A stretch of 9,730 nt of DNA from Candidatus Bathyarchaeota archaeon (GCA_018396395.1 JAGTQN010000019.1:8913-18642); one strand, 5' to 3'; counted from the first letter of the stretch, positions 1 through 7,031 are shown. A program made the numbers and translations. The notes: generated from the sequence alone by a model not told the origin.

Positions 1-3
1 TCA

Positions 4-81
4 TATCCCCGGCGAGAAGGTTCAGCCCAGATTAGGCTAGCCGACCAAGATTAAGGCTGAAAGCTTTCACTACCGGGGATA
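4..81 (+). ncRNA. Candidate structured RNA element, family unknown
   Basis: Bases 4-12 are exactly complementary to 73-81 (9 bp). Inside this stem, 16-20 can pair with 64-68 (one G-U), and 21-27 pairs perfectly with 55-61, leaving a two-base bulge at 62-63 and a 27-base apical loop. The loop contains the palindrome GGCTAGCC (35-42). As a result, four AGCC/GGCT blocks (24-27, 35-38, 39-42, 55-58) can pair either as one long stem or as two short hairpins. A T-run (101-105), the usual kind of archaeal termination signal, follows 20 bases later. The element lies upstream of the likely promoter of the next gene, so it is not that gene's leader. It matches no RNA family I can recognise, and strand is assumed from the T-run. 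Confidence 0.25.
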
Positions 82-219
82 ACGAAAGATGCCTCAATCC
101 TTTTTCACCCCTATCGTCGGGAAAGGGTAAAGTTGGGAATCTATTTCTGTTCAGGGAAGGCTTTAACCTTCAGTAAGGATAGATAGAAAGTCAAATCCAA
201 TCTAAATGCTGAGGCTAAC

Positions 220-232
220 TTTATTTAAAATA
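220..232 (+). promoter_or_regulatory. TATA-like promoter of the dipeptidase gene
   Basis: An AT-only stretch of the form TTTATTTAAAATA is the best archaeal TATA candidate upstream of the peptidase. A start of transcription about 25 bases downstream would fall near base 252, giving a leader of roughly 45 bases that includes the GGAGG at 287-291. No clear BRE can be assigned. Confidence 0.4.
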
Positions 233-286
233 CCATAATCAGAATACATTTAGGGTGAGGGGAGACTGTTAAAGACCAATTTTGAA

Positions 287-291
287 GGAGG
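287..291 (+). promoter_or_regulatory. Shine-Dalgarno GGAGG that points to a CTG start
   Basis: GGAGG lies four bases before a CTG at 296. It is the only strong Shine-Dalgarno sequence near the true N-terminus of the peptidase. It supports initiation upstream of the zinc-binding H-x-D motif rather than at the ATG at 422, which has no such site in front of it. Confidence 0.45.
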
Positions 292-295
292 GTCT

Positions 296-1324
296 CTGAA
301 AGACCATGCAAAGCGCCTTCACAGGGAATCCATAGTAGTCGATACCCATTCAGACACAATCCTTGAGCTTTGGCTCCATCCTGGCACGGACTTTTCAAAG
401 CGGAATGGGGAGGGCTTTGACATGGATCTTCCAAGGTTGATGGAGGGCGGAGTTACCTGCCAAATGATGGCAATTTGCAATGCCGATTCTCCCGCAAGCG
501 TGGCTCTAAGGCGTCCTGAAAGGGCCGCCTCCCTTCCGCGTATGCGTAAAGGTGACAGCCTCCTAGGCCTTTCCTCGGCCTTGGACTGTATAGAACTCGT
601 CTTTCGCGAAATCGCGAAGAACCCGGATAAGCTCACTTTGGCTACGAAGGCCGAAGATGTACGTAAAGCTAAGGAAGAAGGAAAGGTAGCCCTTATGATG
701 AGTATCGAATCAAGGTTACCTAGCGGAGCTACTCTAGATACGCTAAGGATCCTCTACCGCCTCGGATTGCGATGCGTGGCCCTTTCAGGTTACGAGAACC
801 GTAAGTCCGATACGATAGGAGGCCCTTTAGATCCCTTTGCCTTCGACCTCATCGATGAGATGGAAAAGCTTGGAATGCTAGTAGATGTTTCCCATCTTCT
901 CGAGGAGGGTTTCTGGCAGGTAGCTAAGGCGGTTAAGGGACCCTTCATCGATACCCATGGAAACGCCTATTCCCTTTGTCCCCATCCAAGGAATTTGAAG
1001 GACGATCAGCTGAAAGCCTTAGCCGAGGCGGGGGGCGTTATAGGCGTTATGAGTTACAAGCCCTTTATAGATGCTCAGGCTCCTAGCCTTTCGAGGATGC
1101 TCGATCATATAGACTATATCGTAGGTCTCATAGGCATAGACCATGTAGGCTTAGGGATGGACTTCGACGGCATGGGAGGGGCTAAGAAGAATGCCGTCCT
1201 GAATGATGTGACTGAGATGCCCCTGATAACCGAGGGGCTCCTAGAAAGGGGCTACTCGAAAAAGGAGGTTAAAAAGATCCTTGGAGAGAATTATATGCGA
1301 GTCTTCGATGCCGTTCTCCGCTAA
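296..1324 (+). CDS. Membrane dipeptidase family (M19) zinc peptidase
   Basis: Family M19 enzymes are TIM-barrel di-zinc hydrolases that cleave dipeptides, some with a D-amino acid at the C-terminal side. All expected ligand positions are present when numbered from the CTG at 296: H18-x-D20 in VDTHSDT, E138 in SIE, H200 in VDVSH, H221 in DTHGN, and the catalytic-site Asp 289 in GLGMDFDG. The HPRN motif near 230 is also typical. The length of 342 aa fits the family. No signal peptide or membrane segment is seen, so the enzyme should be cytosolic. The reading frame is open from 254 but has no ATG, GTG or TTG before the ATG at 422, and starting at 422 would remove H18 and D20. CTG 296, just after GGAGG, is my best guess. 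The exact dipeptide substrate cannot be read from the sequence. Confidence 0.88.
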   Translation: MKDHAKRLHRESIVVDTHSDTILELWLHPGTDFSKRNGEGFDMDLPRLMEGGVTCQMMAICNADSPASVALRRPERAASLPRMRKGDSLLGLSSALDCIELVFREIAKNPDKLTLATKAEDVRKAKEEGKVALMMSIESRLPSGATLDTLRILYRLGLRCVALSGYENRKSDTIGGPLDPFAFDLIDEMEKLGMLVDVSHLLEEGFWQVAKAVKGPFIDTHGNAYSLCPHPRNLKDDQLKALAEAGGVIGVMSYKPFIDAQAPSLSRMLDHIDYIVGLIGIDHVGLGMDFDGMGGAKKNAVLNDVTEMPLITEGLLERGYSKKEVKKILGENYMRVFDAVLR

Positions 1325-1470
1325 TGGTTCCCCCGCGAATTGAATTAATCTCAGGAAGGATTTTCTTCATTATCCCTTTTGGAGAAACCTATCGGAGCGT
1401 AGTTAAGCGCCTAGGGGCTATGAAGTCCATGTGAGATGAAGCCCAGTTTCCAATTGGTTGATGATCGTAT

Positions 1471-1500
1471 AAAGCCCCAGGATAAAAAGCCAGGGGCTTT
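1471..1500. repeat. Perfect 8-bp inverted repeat with 14-base loop
   Basis: AAAGCCCC at 1471-1478 is exactly complementary to GGGGCTTT at 1493-1500. No T-run follows directly, so it is not a classical terminator. It could be an RNA processing hairpin at the end of the peptidase transcript, an operator, or chance. Confidence 0.4.
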
Positions 1501-1635
1501 CAGAAGTCGATTTATCGATGGGGGAAACGCTTATCTATCTCCATCTTCAAAGATGCGTTTTTGTCTTAGAAGTCGTCTCCATATATTCAGGAGCCTTTCC
1601 CATCAAAGGCTTATCTCTAATGGTAATTCTTTTAC

Positions 1636-1650
1636 CGATTAAATCGATTA
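1636..1650 (+). promoter_or_regulatory. Likely promoter region of the GH3 gene, palindromic
   Basis: The stretch CGATTAAATCGATTA lies 19-33 bases before the ATG. It contains a TATA-like TTAAAT core and the perfect palindrome AATCGATT (1642-1649). Transcription starting about 25 bases downstream would begin almost at the ATG, and no Shine-Dalgarno site is visible, so the mRNA may be leaderless. The palindrome might also be an operator; this is inference. Confidence 0.35.
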
Positions 1651-1668
1651 GTATTTTCCGAGAATCTT

Positions 1669-3930
1669 ATGGACGGAAGTTCCTTACAACATAAAGCCAG
1701 AAGTATCGTTGGGAAGATGACCCTTGAGGAGAAGATCGCCCAACTAGGTTCCGTTCCAGCATCTGAGCTTCTGGAGGATGGAAGCTTTTCAAGAGAAAGG
1801 GCCCTAAAGGCTATTAGCGGAGGTATTGGACAGATAACCCGCTTGGCAGGAAGCCCAGCATCTCCTAAAGAGCCTTCTAAAGTTGCCAAGATAGCCAACG
1901 ATATCCAGAGGTTTTTGATCGAGGAGACAAGGCTTGGCATTCCGGCGATAATACATGAAGAGTGCTTAAGTGGCCTCATGGCTTATGGTGCATCAACATT
2001 TCCGCAGGCCATTGGCTTAGGAAGCACATGGGACCCAGACCTCCTTCAAAGGATTACGGGAACGATACGAAGACAGATGAGGTCCATAGGAGCATGCCAG
2101 GGTCTAGCCCCAGTTCTGGATGTTGTTAGGGATCCTAGATGGGGTAGAACCGAAGAAACCTTTGGGGAAGACCCTTATTTGATAGCCAGTATGGGCGTAG
2201 GCTACATTAGGGGACTTCATGGAGATTCCTTATCCTCTGGTGTTGTAGCCACCCTGAAACACTTTGCAGCCCATGGCTTTCCAGAAGGTGGAAGAAACTG
2301 CGCACCAGTCCATGTTTCTCCTAGGGAGCTTAGGGAAGTATTTCTATTCCCCTTCGAGGCTGCCATAAGGATGGCTAGCGCTTATTCCCTTATGAATGCT
2401 TACCATGATATCGATGGAGTCCCATGTGCATCCTCTCGGGAACTCTTGACCGAAACCCTCAGGCAAAAGTGGGGGTTCCAAGGATATGTTGTTTCAGATT
2501 ATGGTGCCATAGAGATGCTTAAAACCTTCCATCATGTTGCAGCCAATGAGATGGAAGCGGCTGTTCAAGCCTTGGAGGCGGGCATAGATATAGAATTGCC
2601 AAGGATCAAATGCTATGGTGAACCTTTACTAAAGGCCGTTAAAGAAGGAATTGTTTCGGAAGCCTTAGTGGACGAGGCCGTTTATCGGGTTTTAAAGGCT
2701 AAGTTCCTTCTTGGGCTTTTTGATAATCCATACGTCGATGTCGAGGGGGCATCGAAGGCTTTCGATACAAAGGAAGATAGGGCTTTAGCTCTAAGGGCAG
2801 CCCAAGAATCCATCATTCTTCTTAAGAACGATGGGATCTTGCCTTTAAGGAAGGATCTAAAAGCCATAGCTGTAGTAGGACCCAACGCTGATACAAAAAG
2901 GGGACTTTTAGGCGACTACAGTTATACGATCCACTTAAACTGCAAGGAAGAGGCCGTTCCAATAGTTTCTATCCTTGATGCTATTAGAAGCAAAGTTTCA
3001 TCGCAAACAATAATCCATTTCGCCAAGGGTTGCGACATATACGATCCATCAAAAGAGGGATTCAAGGAAGCTTTAGAAGCCGCCTCAAAGTCGGATGCCA
3101 TTATAGCGATCATGGGCGAAAGATCAGGAATGTTCAGGCTTCCAGCAGTAACTGGCGAAGGAAGGGACCAAACAAGCCTCTCGTTACCTGGAGTCCAAGA
3201 GGAGCTTCTCAGAGGGTTGGGAGATCTTGGAAAGCCGCTTATACTAGTCCTAGTGAACGGTAGACCTATGTCGATAAAGTGGGCAGCTGAGAATGCTTCA
3301 GCCATCATAGAGGCTTGGTTTCCAGGGGAAGAGGGAGGGAATGCCGTCGCGGACATATTGTTTGGTGATTATAATCCTGGAGGCAAGCTACCTATAAGTA
3401 TTCCCCAAGATGCTGGTCAAATACCCTTGTATTATAGTAGAAGGGCCTCGTCCTTTAGAGACTATGTCTTCATGAGTGCCAAGCCCCTATTCCCCTTTGG
3501 ACATGGGCTGAGTTATACGAGGTTCGAGTATTCGTCCCTTAAGATAGAGCCAGAAAGGATTAACCCGGCGGGCAAAGTCTCGATAACCTTCGAGATTAAG
3601 AATATCGGAGGGAAAAGGGGGGACGAAGTTGTACAGCTATATACCCATGATCCCATCGCTTCGGTTTCAAGACCCATAAAGGAACTGAAAGGCTTTAAGA
3701 GAATAACTCTCGAGCCTAATGAAAAAAAGAAAGCGTCCTTTACCCTCTTCATGGATCAGCTTGCCTTCTATGATAGACACATGAGGCTTGTAGTTGAACC
3801 AGGCTTATATGAGGTTATGATCGGGAGCTCCTCTGAAGATATAAGGCTAACTGGTAAATTCGAAGTTACCGGGGAAACGAGGATTCTATCGGCTTTGCAT
3901 AACTTCTTTAGCGAAGTCGTTATCGAATAA
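1669..3930 (+). CDS. Glycoside hydrolase family 3 beta-glucosidase/beta-xylosidase
   Basis: A retaining exo-glycosidase that removes sugars from the non-reducing ends of beta-linked oligosaccharides. The 753 aa show the complete three-domain layout. There is an N-terminal TIM barrel (about 1-350) with substrate-binding motifs IHEECLSG (95-102), GLAPVLDVVRDPRWGR (145-160) and KHFAAHG (197-203), and with D277 in VVSDYGA as the nucleophile. An alpha/beta sandwich domain (about 375-590) carries GEGRD (496-500), where E497 is the probable acid/base. A fibronectin-III-like C-terminal domain (about 630-730) contains GDEVVQLY. The EGGRN and APVH motifs (206-215) and the GEGRD loop resemble the xylosidase/glucosidase branch, but the sugar specificity cannot be settled by eye. 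No signal peptide is seen, so it should act on imported oligosaccharides in the cytosol. ATG 1669 is the only sensible start, because an in-frame stop lies at 1624. No transporter gene is nearby. Confidence 0.95.
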   Translation: MDGSSLQHKARSIVGKMTLEEKIAQLGSVPASELLEDGSFSRERALKAISGGIGQITRLAGSPASPKEPSKVAKIANDIQRFLIEETRLGIPAIIHEECLSGLMAYGASTFPQAIGLGSTWDPDLLQRITGTIRRQMRSIGACQGLAPVLDVVRDPRWGRTEETFGEDPYLIASMGVGYIRGLHGDSLSSGVVATLKHFAAHGFPEGGRNCAPVHVSPRELREVFLFPFEAAIRMASAYSLMNAYHDIDGVPCASSRELLTETLRQKWGFQGYVVSDYGAIEMLKTFHHVAANEMEAAVQALEAGIDIELPRIKCYGEPLLKAVKEGIVSEALVDEAVYRVLKAKFLLGLFDNPYVDVEGASKAFDTKEDRALALRAAQESIILLKNDGILPLRKDLKAIAVVGPNADTKRGLLGDYSYTIHLNCKEEAVPIVSILDAIRSKVSSQTIIHFAKGCDIYDPSKEGFKEALEAASKSDAIIAIMGERSGMFRLPAVTGEGRDQTSLSLPGVQEELLRGLGDLGKPLILVLVNGRPMSIKWAAENASAIIEAWFPGEEGGNAVADILFGDYNPGGKLPISIPQDAGQIPLYYSRRASSFRDYVFMSAKPLFPFGHGLSYTRFEYSSLKIEPERINPAGKVSITFEIKNIGGKRGDEVVQLYTHDPIASVSRPIKELKGFKRITLEPNEKKKASFTLFMDQLAFYDRHMRLVVEPGLYEVMIGSSSEDIRLTGKFEVTGETRILSALHNFFSEVVIE

Positions 3931-3952
3931 AAGAAGTTTCGCAAAACTTCTT
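3931..3952 (+). terminator. Hairpin directly after the GH3 stop codon
   Basis: AAGAAGTTT (3931-3939) is exactly complementary to AAACTTCTT (3944-3952) with a four-base loop. It begins on the base after the TAA stop. It is AT-rich and has no immediate T-run, although a TTTT run occurs about 30 bases later. It probably marks or protects the 3' end of the GH3 mRNA. A terminator role is inferred from its position. Confidence 0.5.
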
Positions 3953-4039
3953 AGAAGAACATATAATGAATACTTTCCCTTTTATTGAAACCCTATTATA
4001 AAAATATAAAGATCTAAGGGTATGAATTATATTAATATT

Positions 4040-4061
4040 ATAAGTTGATAATAAGTTGATA
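4040..4061. repeat. Tandem duplication of an 11-base unit
   Basis: ATAAGTTGATA occurs twice head to tail (4040-4050 and 4051-4061). It is a short perfect tandem repeat in AT-rich DNA, most simply explained by replication slippage. Confidence 0.6.
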
Positions 4062-4418
4062 ATCATGAAATTGAACCTAAACAAAAGCAAAAGGTTGTTT
4101 ATTTTGAGGTAACCTTAGGAAGCCTAATCTTATCAAAGTGTTAAATATGAAGGAGCATGAGAGATTTGAAGGGCGGAAGCATGAAGTTGAAAAGAGATGG
4201 AGAGATATCCATAGAAAAGAATAATCTCATAAAAAGTATAATGCCTACTATAAGATCGAGGGAAAATGTACCCCATAGAATTCCAGATAAAATTATAAAG
4301 AAGGAGAGAAAGTTCCGTCAAGTTTCAGTACTGGTTCATAGAATGTTTTAGCAGAGCTTAAAAAAGAATCCTTAACTCTGGAAATGACCAAGACTCGAAC
4401 AACGTTATTTGATTTTTG

Positions 4419-4601
4419 ATGCCGAAAAGAAGAAAATATGATACGCACAATAGAAATAAAAAGGAGCTTAAGGAGAACGATATAATCCTTAAGATGAAGG
4501 AGAATTCTAGCAAGTGTTCTTTTTTGATCTGCAAGAAGGACTTAGATAACGCTGAAACGAAATGTCCTGTACCTTCCTTTGTGTCCCTATACAATCGATG
4601 A
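4419..4601 (+). CDS. Doubtful small ORF, 60 aa, lysine-rich with three cysteines
   Basis: I do not recognise this protein. It begins MPKRRKYD, is strongly basic (Lys, Asn, Arg), and has three cysteines at residues 33, 38 and 49, a spacing that might bind metal. No Shine-Dalgarno site precedes the ATG, and AAG/AAA-rich codons are expected by chance in DNA this AT-rich. It runs towards the 3' end of the radical SAM gene, which is on the other strand. I consider it more likely spurious than real. Confidence 0.15.
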   Translation: MPKRRKYDTHNRNKKELKENDIILKMKENSSKCSFLICKKDLDNAETKCPVPSFVSLYNR

Positions 4602-4706
4602 TGGATTTATCAAAACATTTGAATAGCATACTATCAAATCTTCTATAGCTTTCGAATTCCCAGAATAAAAATTCATAGATTATCTCTAAGTAACTATAGG
4701 AAAGTT

Positions 4707-5741
4707 TCAAATATCAAGGTGAAAATAAAATTCCCTAGGATTTAGTTCTTTAAACTCTTTGGTTTGTTTTGCGATATGCCTCCTTATATCTATACAGAGG
4801 TGGCACTTATGAACATATCCTTCCCCTCGTTCCCTATAGCCAAACTCCTTGCCAATTTCATAGAGCCTTTTCATACCCTGATTTACAAGGGCATCAAGGA
4901 TCGGAAGTTCATCTAAGCTTACTTCCATGTTTGTATCACTAATCTTCAGCCAATCTCCTAAAGAAATACCTCCACAATAGCCTGTAATATAATTGCGATA
5001 ATTATCTATATGAACATGCCAATCCCTTGTTAGCTCCTCTCTACAAGTTTCGTTAAAGAATTTCTTCGCTGGATATCTCCCATAGAGCCTTTCGAGGATG
5101 TGTTCCAGCTTATAGCATGCTCTGCCCATTGGAATCAATTCCGCAAAGGATAAACTATTCAAATCGACTTTTTGTAAGCATTCTTGAAACGATAGATTCC
5201 CTTTTATATTCAGCCTTTTAAACTTATCGTAAAAGAAATTCTGATACACTATAGTATTTCTACCAAAAATTTTTGAGCTTATCTTAATAGCTCTTTCCAT
5301 TCTTTCAAAAGGTACTTGCTCTAATATAAATGTGTTAACACTGAGTAGCATTCCATCTAATCCTTCATTTTTCAACTGTAAAAGTTTCACTTCGGTAGTT
5401 CTATCATCTACGCACCAAAAACAGTTTGTTTCAACAAATGTTGAGGGAATTCTAAGTTCATGAGCTATTTTTACAGCTTTTAGCAAGAGATCAAAGTTGA
5501 GAAAAGGCTCTCCTCCTGTGAAATGAAGGCCATAGTTGATACCAATTCTATCTTGACCAAGAGGGCTTGGCAGAATTTTGTCAGATAGCCGGATTAGGAT
5601 TCTTTCCAAATCCTCTTCTGAGATCCAGTCAGCCCTCCAGCGAGGGGAGCAAGCATACATGCAGTGCTTGCACTCGCTTGTGCACTTATAGGAAAGGAAT
5701 ATGCCTGCGGAGATAGGCTTTGGTAATAGGAGCCTCCTCAT
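4707..5741 (-). CDS. Radical SAM protein of unknown function with extra cysteines
   Basis: Radical SAM enzymes use a [4Fe-4S] cluster to cleave S-adenosylmethionine and start radical chemistry. Cluster-binding C20-x3-C24-x2-C27 and the SAM-binding GGEP (76-79) are both present, as is the half-barrel pattern up to about residue 200. Further cysteines at C31, C107/C110 (NCFWC), C209, C233, C256 and the CHLC pair C313/C316 could bind an auxiliary cluster, though the spacing is not a clear SPASM domain. The start is well supported: AGAGGG ends six bases before ATG 5741, with a TATA-like box behind it. It lies 153 bases after the aldo/keto reductase on the same strand but appears to have its own promoter. 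No small precursor peptide, cofactor gene or recognisable substrate protein is next to it. The gene is AT-richer than its neighbours, which may hint at acquisition. The radical SAM assignment is firm; the reaction is unknown. Confidence 0.9.
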   Translation of the reverse strand: MRRLLLPKPISAGIFLSYKCTSECKHCMYACSPRWRADWISEEDLERILIRLSDKILPSPLGQDRIGINYGLHFTGGEPFLNFDLLLKAVKIAHELRIPSTFVETNCFWCVDDRTTEVKLLQLKNEGLDGMLLSVNTFILEQVPFERMERAIKISSKIFGRNTIVYQNFFYDKFKRLNIKGNLSFQECLQKVDLNSLSFAELIPMGRACYKLEHILERLYGRYPAKKFFNETCREELTRDWHVHIDNYRNYITGYCGGISLGDWLKISDTNMEVSLDELPILDALVNQGMKRLYEIGKEFGYRERGEGYVHKCHLCIDIRRHIAKQTKEFKELNPREFYFHLDI

Positions 5742-5780
5742 TTAAAGCCCTCTAAGAATTTCTTCCTCAATTTTTTGGGA

Positions 5781-5790
5781 ATTTTATATT
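5781..5790 (-). promoter_or_regulatory. TATA-like promoter of the radical SAM gene
   Basis: On the minus strand this reads AATATAAAAT. A transcription start about 25 bases downstream would lie near 5760, giving a leader of about 20 bases that carries the AGAGGG Shine-Dalgarno site (5748-5753). This suggests the gene need not depend on the aldo/keto reductase promoter. Confidence 0.5.
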
Positions 5791-5894
5791 GGAAAAAAGA
5801 CTTAAAGCCGTTTGATCGTTGTTTCGTATGCATTCATCCGCTTCCCTTTCATCGTCCGAGTGTAAACTCTTGGTATTTTGCACTCAGAGGACTT

Positions 5895-6899
5895 CTAGAC
5901 CGCCTTAGCAGCCATCTTAACTATGGGAATAATGGAAAGCCCGTAGGGGCATCGCCTCTGGCATTCTCCACATTCATCACAAAGGGAAGCCCTTTTAGCC
6001 TGTTCCCCGAAGGAGCGCTCCCCTTGAGGCAAGAGCCCATACTTAGCCCTGTAGTGGATAAAGGTCATAATAGTTGGTATGCCAATCTCTTGAGGGCATG
6101 GCATACAGGCACCGCACTGCCTGCATCCTGTGGAAGGAAGCTCCCTCATCTCCCTAAAAAGCCCCTCCCATTCGCCCTCTGAAGGCTCGGGATTGGCATA
6201 GGCTACATTCTCGTCGATCGTTCCCATGGAATACATGCCGCTAAGGACGATGTCTACGCCGGAGCAGAAGGAGAATCGGAAGGCTTTGCCCGCAGGTTTT
6301 AGGAAACCATGGCCCGTAGGCTGCATTGAAACAGTTCCTATACCCATTCTTTTTGCGTAGGGTATGACCTCTTCGATGGCATAAGGGTTCGCCATGTTTA
6401 ACAGAAACTGGACGTTATCAAAGGGATAGGCCTCCAAAGCCTTCATGAGGATGTCAGGAGCATGGCTCGTAATGCCTATGAAGGTCACCTTTCCTTGCCT
6501 CTGGGCCCTTATAAGTCCTTGAAGGGCCCCGTTTGGCGCTAGGCAGCGCTCGAGCTGGTGGGGAAAGCGTATATTGCCCAGCTGATAAAGGTCTATGTGA
6601 TCGGTCCTTAGGGAGGCGAGGCTCTGATCTACGTCCCGGAGGATCTCTTTAGCCGTTAACTCAACGCTTTTGTTGAAGAGCCAGACCTCATCCCTCCTAT
6701 CGCTGATGGCGTTCCCAACCATTTCTTCGATGATGCCGTACGTCCTTTTAGAGCCTGTTTCGAACACGTTAATGCCCTTATCGATGGCATAGTTCAAGAC
6801 GATGTTCGCCTGCTCTTGGCTAACGCCTGCTAAGGCATTCGTCCCGCAGCCGAGGACTGAAACCCTCATCCCCGTCCTTCCTAGGATGCGGTATCTCAT
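5895..6899 (-). CDS. Aldo/keto reductase with C-terminal double 4Fe-4S motifs
   Basis: Aldo/keto reductases are TIM-barrel NAD(P)H oxidoreductases of carbonyl compounds. This subgroup adds a ferredoxin-like tail, so electrons could also pass to or from Fe-S carriers. The N-terminus MRYRILGRTGMRVS, the LRTDHIDLYQL strand (97-107), GKVTFIGITSH (136-146) and the length of 334 aa fit the family. Two cluster motifs lie at C259, C262, C265, C268 and at C307, C310, C313, C317, each ending in CP. Of the usual catalytic tetrad, Y54 and K77 are at the expected places, but the Asp position is E47 (FETG) and the His that normally ends the DLYQLH-like motif is G108. That makes standard carbonyl reduction uncertain. 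The start is supported by GGTGA five to six bases upstream. It is probably cytosolic, and the substrate is unknown. Confidence 0.92.
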   Translation of the reverse strand: MRYRILGRTGMRVSVLGCGTNALAGVSQEQANIVLNYAIDKGINVFETGSKRTYGIIEEMVGNAISDRRDEVWLFNKSVELTAKEILRDVDQSLASLRTDHIDLYQLGNIRFPHQLERCLAPNGALQGLIRAQRQGKVTFIGITSHAPDILMKALEAYPFDNVQFLLNMANPYAIEEVIPYAKRMGIGTVSMQPTGHGFLKPAGKAFRFSFCSGVDIVLSGMYSMGTIDENVAYANPEPSEGEWEGLFREMRELPSTGCRQCGACMPCPQEIGIPTIMTFIHYRAKYGLLPQGERSFGEQAKRASLCDECGECQRRCPYGLSIIPIVKMAAKAV

Positions 6900-6905
6900 C
6901 CCTCT

Positions 6906-6910
6906 TCACC
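6906..6910 (-). promoter_or_regulatory. Shine-Dalgarno GGTGA of the aldo/keto reductase
   Basis: On the minus strand GGTGA is followed by AGAGGG and then the ATG at 6899. This is the same GGTGA type as at the 3-hydroxyacyl-CoA dehydrogenase gene. It lies directly next to the nearer copy of the 31-base repeat. Confidence 0.6.
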
Positions 6911-6911
6911 G

Positions 6912-7008
6912 ATTTTGGGACTACAATGGTAATGGTACTAGAAACCCTTCGCGGACTGGATCAAGCCCCTAATCACAATTTCGGGACTACAATGGTAATG
7001 GTACTAGA
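6912..7008 (-). repeat. Two 31-base direct repeats with a 35-base spacer, CRISPR-sized
   Basis: Bases 6912-6942 and 6978-7008 are the same sequence with a single difference (T at 6916, C at 6982); 26 bases from GGGACTAC onward are identical. The interval 6943-6977 is unique sequence. On the minus strand the upstream copy ends in CCCGAAAT and the downstream copy in CCCAAAAT. Repeat and spacer sizes fit a minimal CRISPR unit with a slightly degenerate last repeat, and many CRISPR repeats end in GAAA plus one base. However, there are only two copies, no palindrome strong enough for a hairpin, and no cas gene in the window. They could equally be operator sites or a duplicated element in the leader of the aldo/keto reductase. 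Confidence 0.7.
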
Positions 7009-7031
7009 GTATTCTCGTAAATAACCATATC

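Larger units (their letters stand above)
1325..1668. other. Intergenic stretch with two doubtful tiny ORFs
   Basis: No recognisable gene is present. A 36-codon ORF (1324-1434) starts in a TAATG overlap with the dipeptidase stop and reads MVPPRIELISGR at its N-terminus. One base after its TGA, a 68-codon ORF (1436-1642) begins. The close coupling is suggestive, but neither has a Shine-Dalgarno site, a known motif or the codon bias of the flanking genes, so chance is the better explanation. A perfect 8-bp inverted repeat lies at 1471-1500, and the promoter of the next gene is at the right end. Confidence 0.3.
3953..4706. other. AT-rich gene-poor region between convergent genes
   Basis: This stretch separates the GH3 gene from the stop of the opposing radical SAM gene. 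It is visibly much richer in A+T than the GH3 gene. All frames are broken into ORFs of at most about 65 codons. One (4157-4351) has no plausible Shine-Dalgarno spacing and no recognisable motif. I see no transposase, tRNA or inverted-repeat ends. It may be decayed DNA or 3' untranslated sequence of both flanking genes. Confidence 0.5.

Noticed and set aside
2922..3356. 144-codon ORF on the - strand
   Set aside because: It lies entirely within the GH3 gene, which has all catalytic motifs in its own frame.
5802..5897. In-frame sense codons after the TAG stop of the aldo/keto reductase (about 31 codons to the next TAA)
   Set aside because: The protein already ends at the family's usual point after its second Fe-S motif. 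The extension has no motif, and a run of this length is expected by chance.
5775..6182. 135-codon ORF on the + strand
   Set aside because: It is antisense to the 3' part of the aldo/keto reductase, whose frame holds two complete Fe-S motifs, and the translated peptide looks like low-information shadow sequence.
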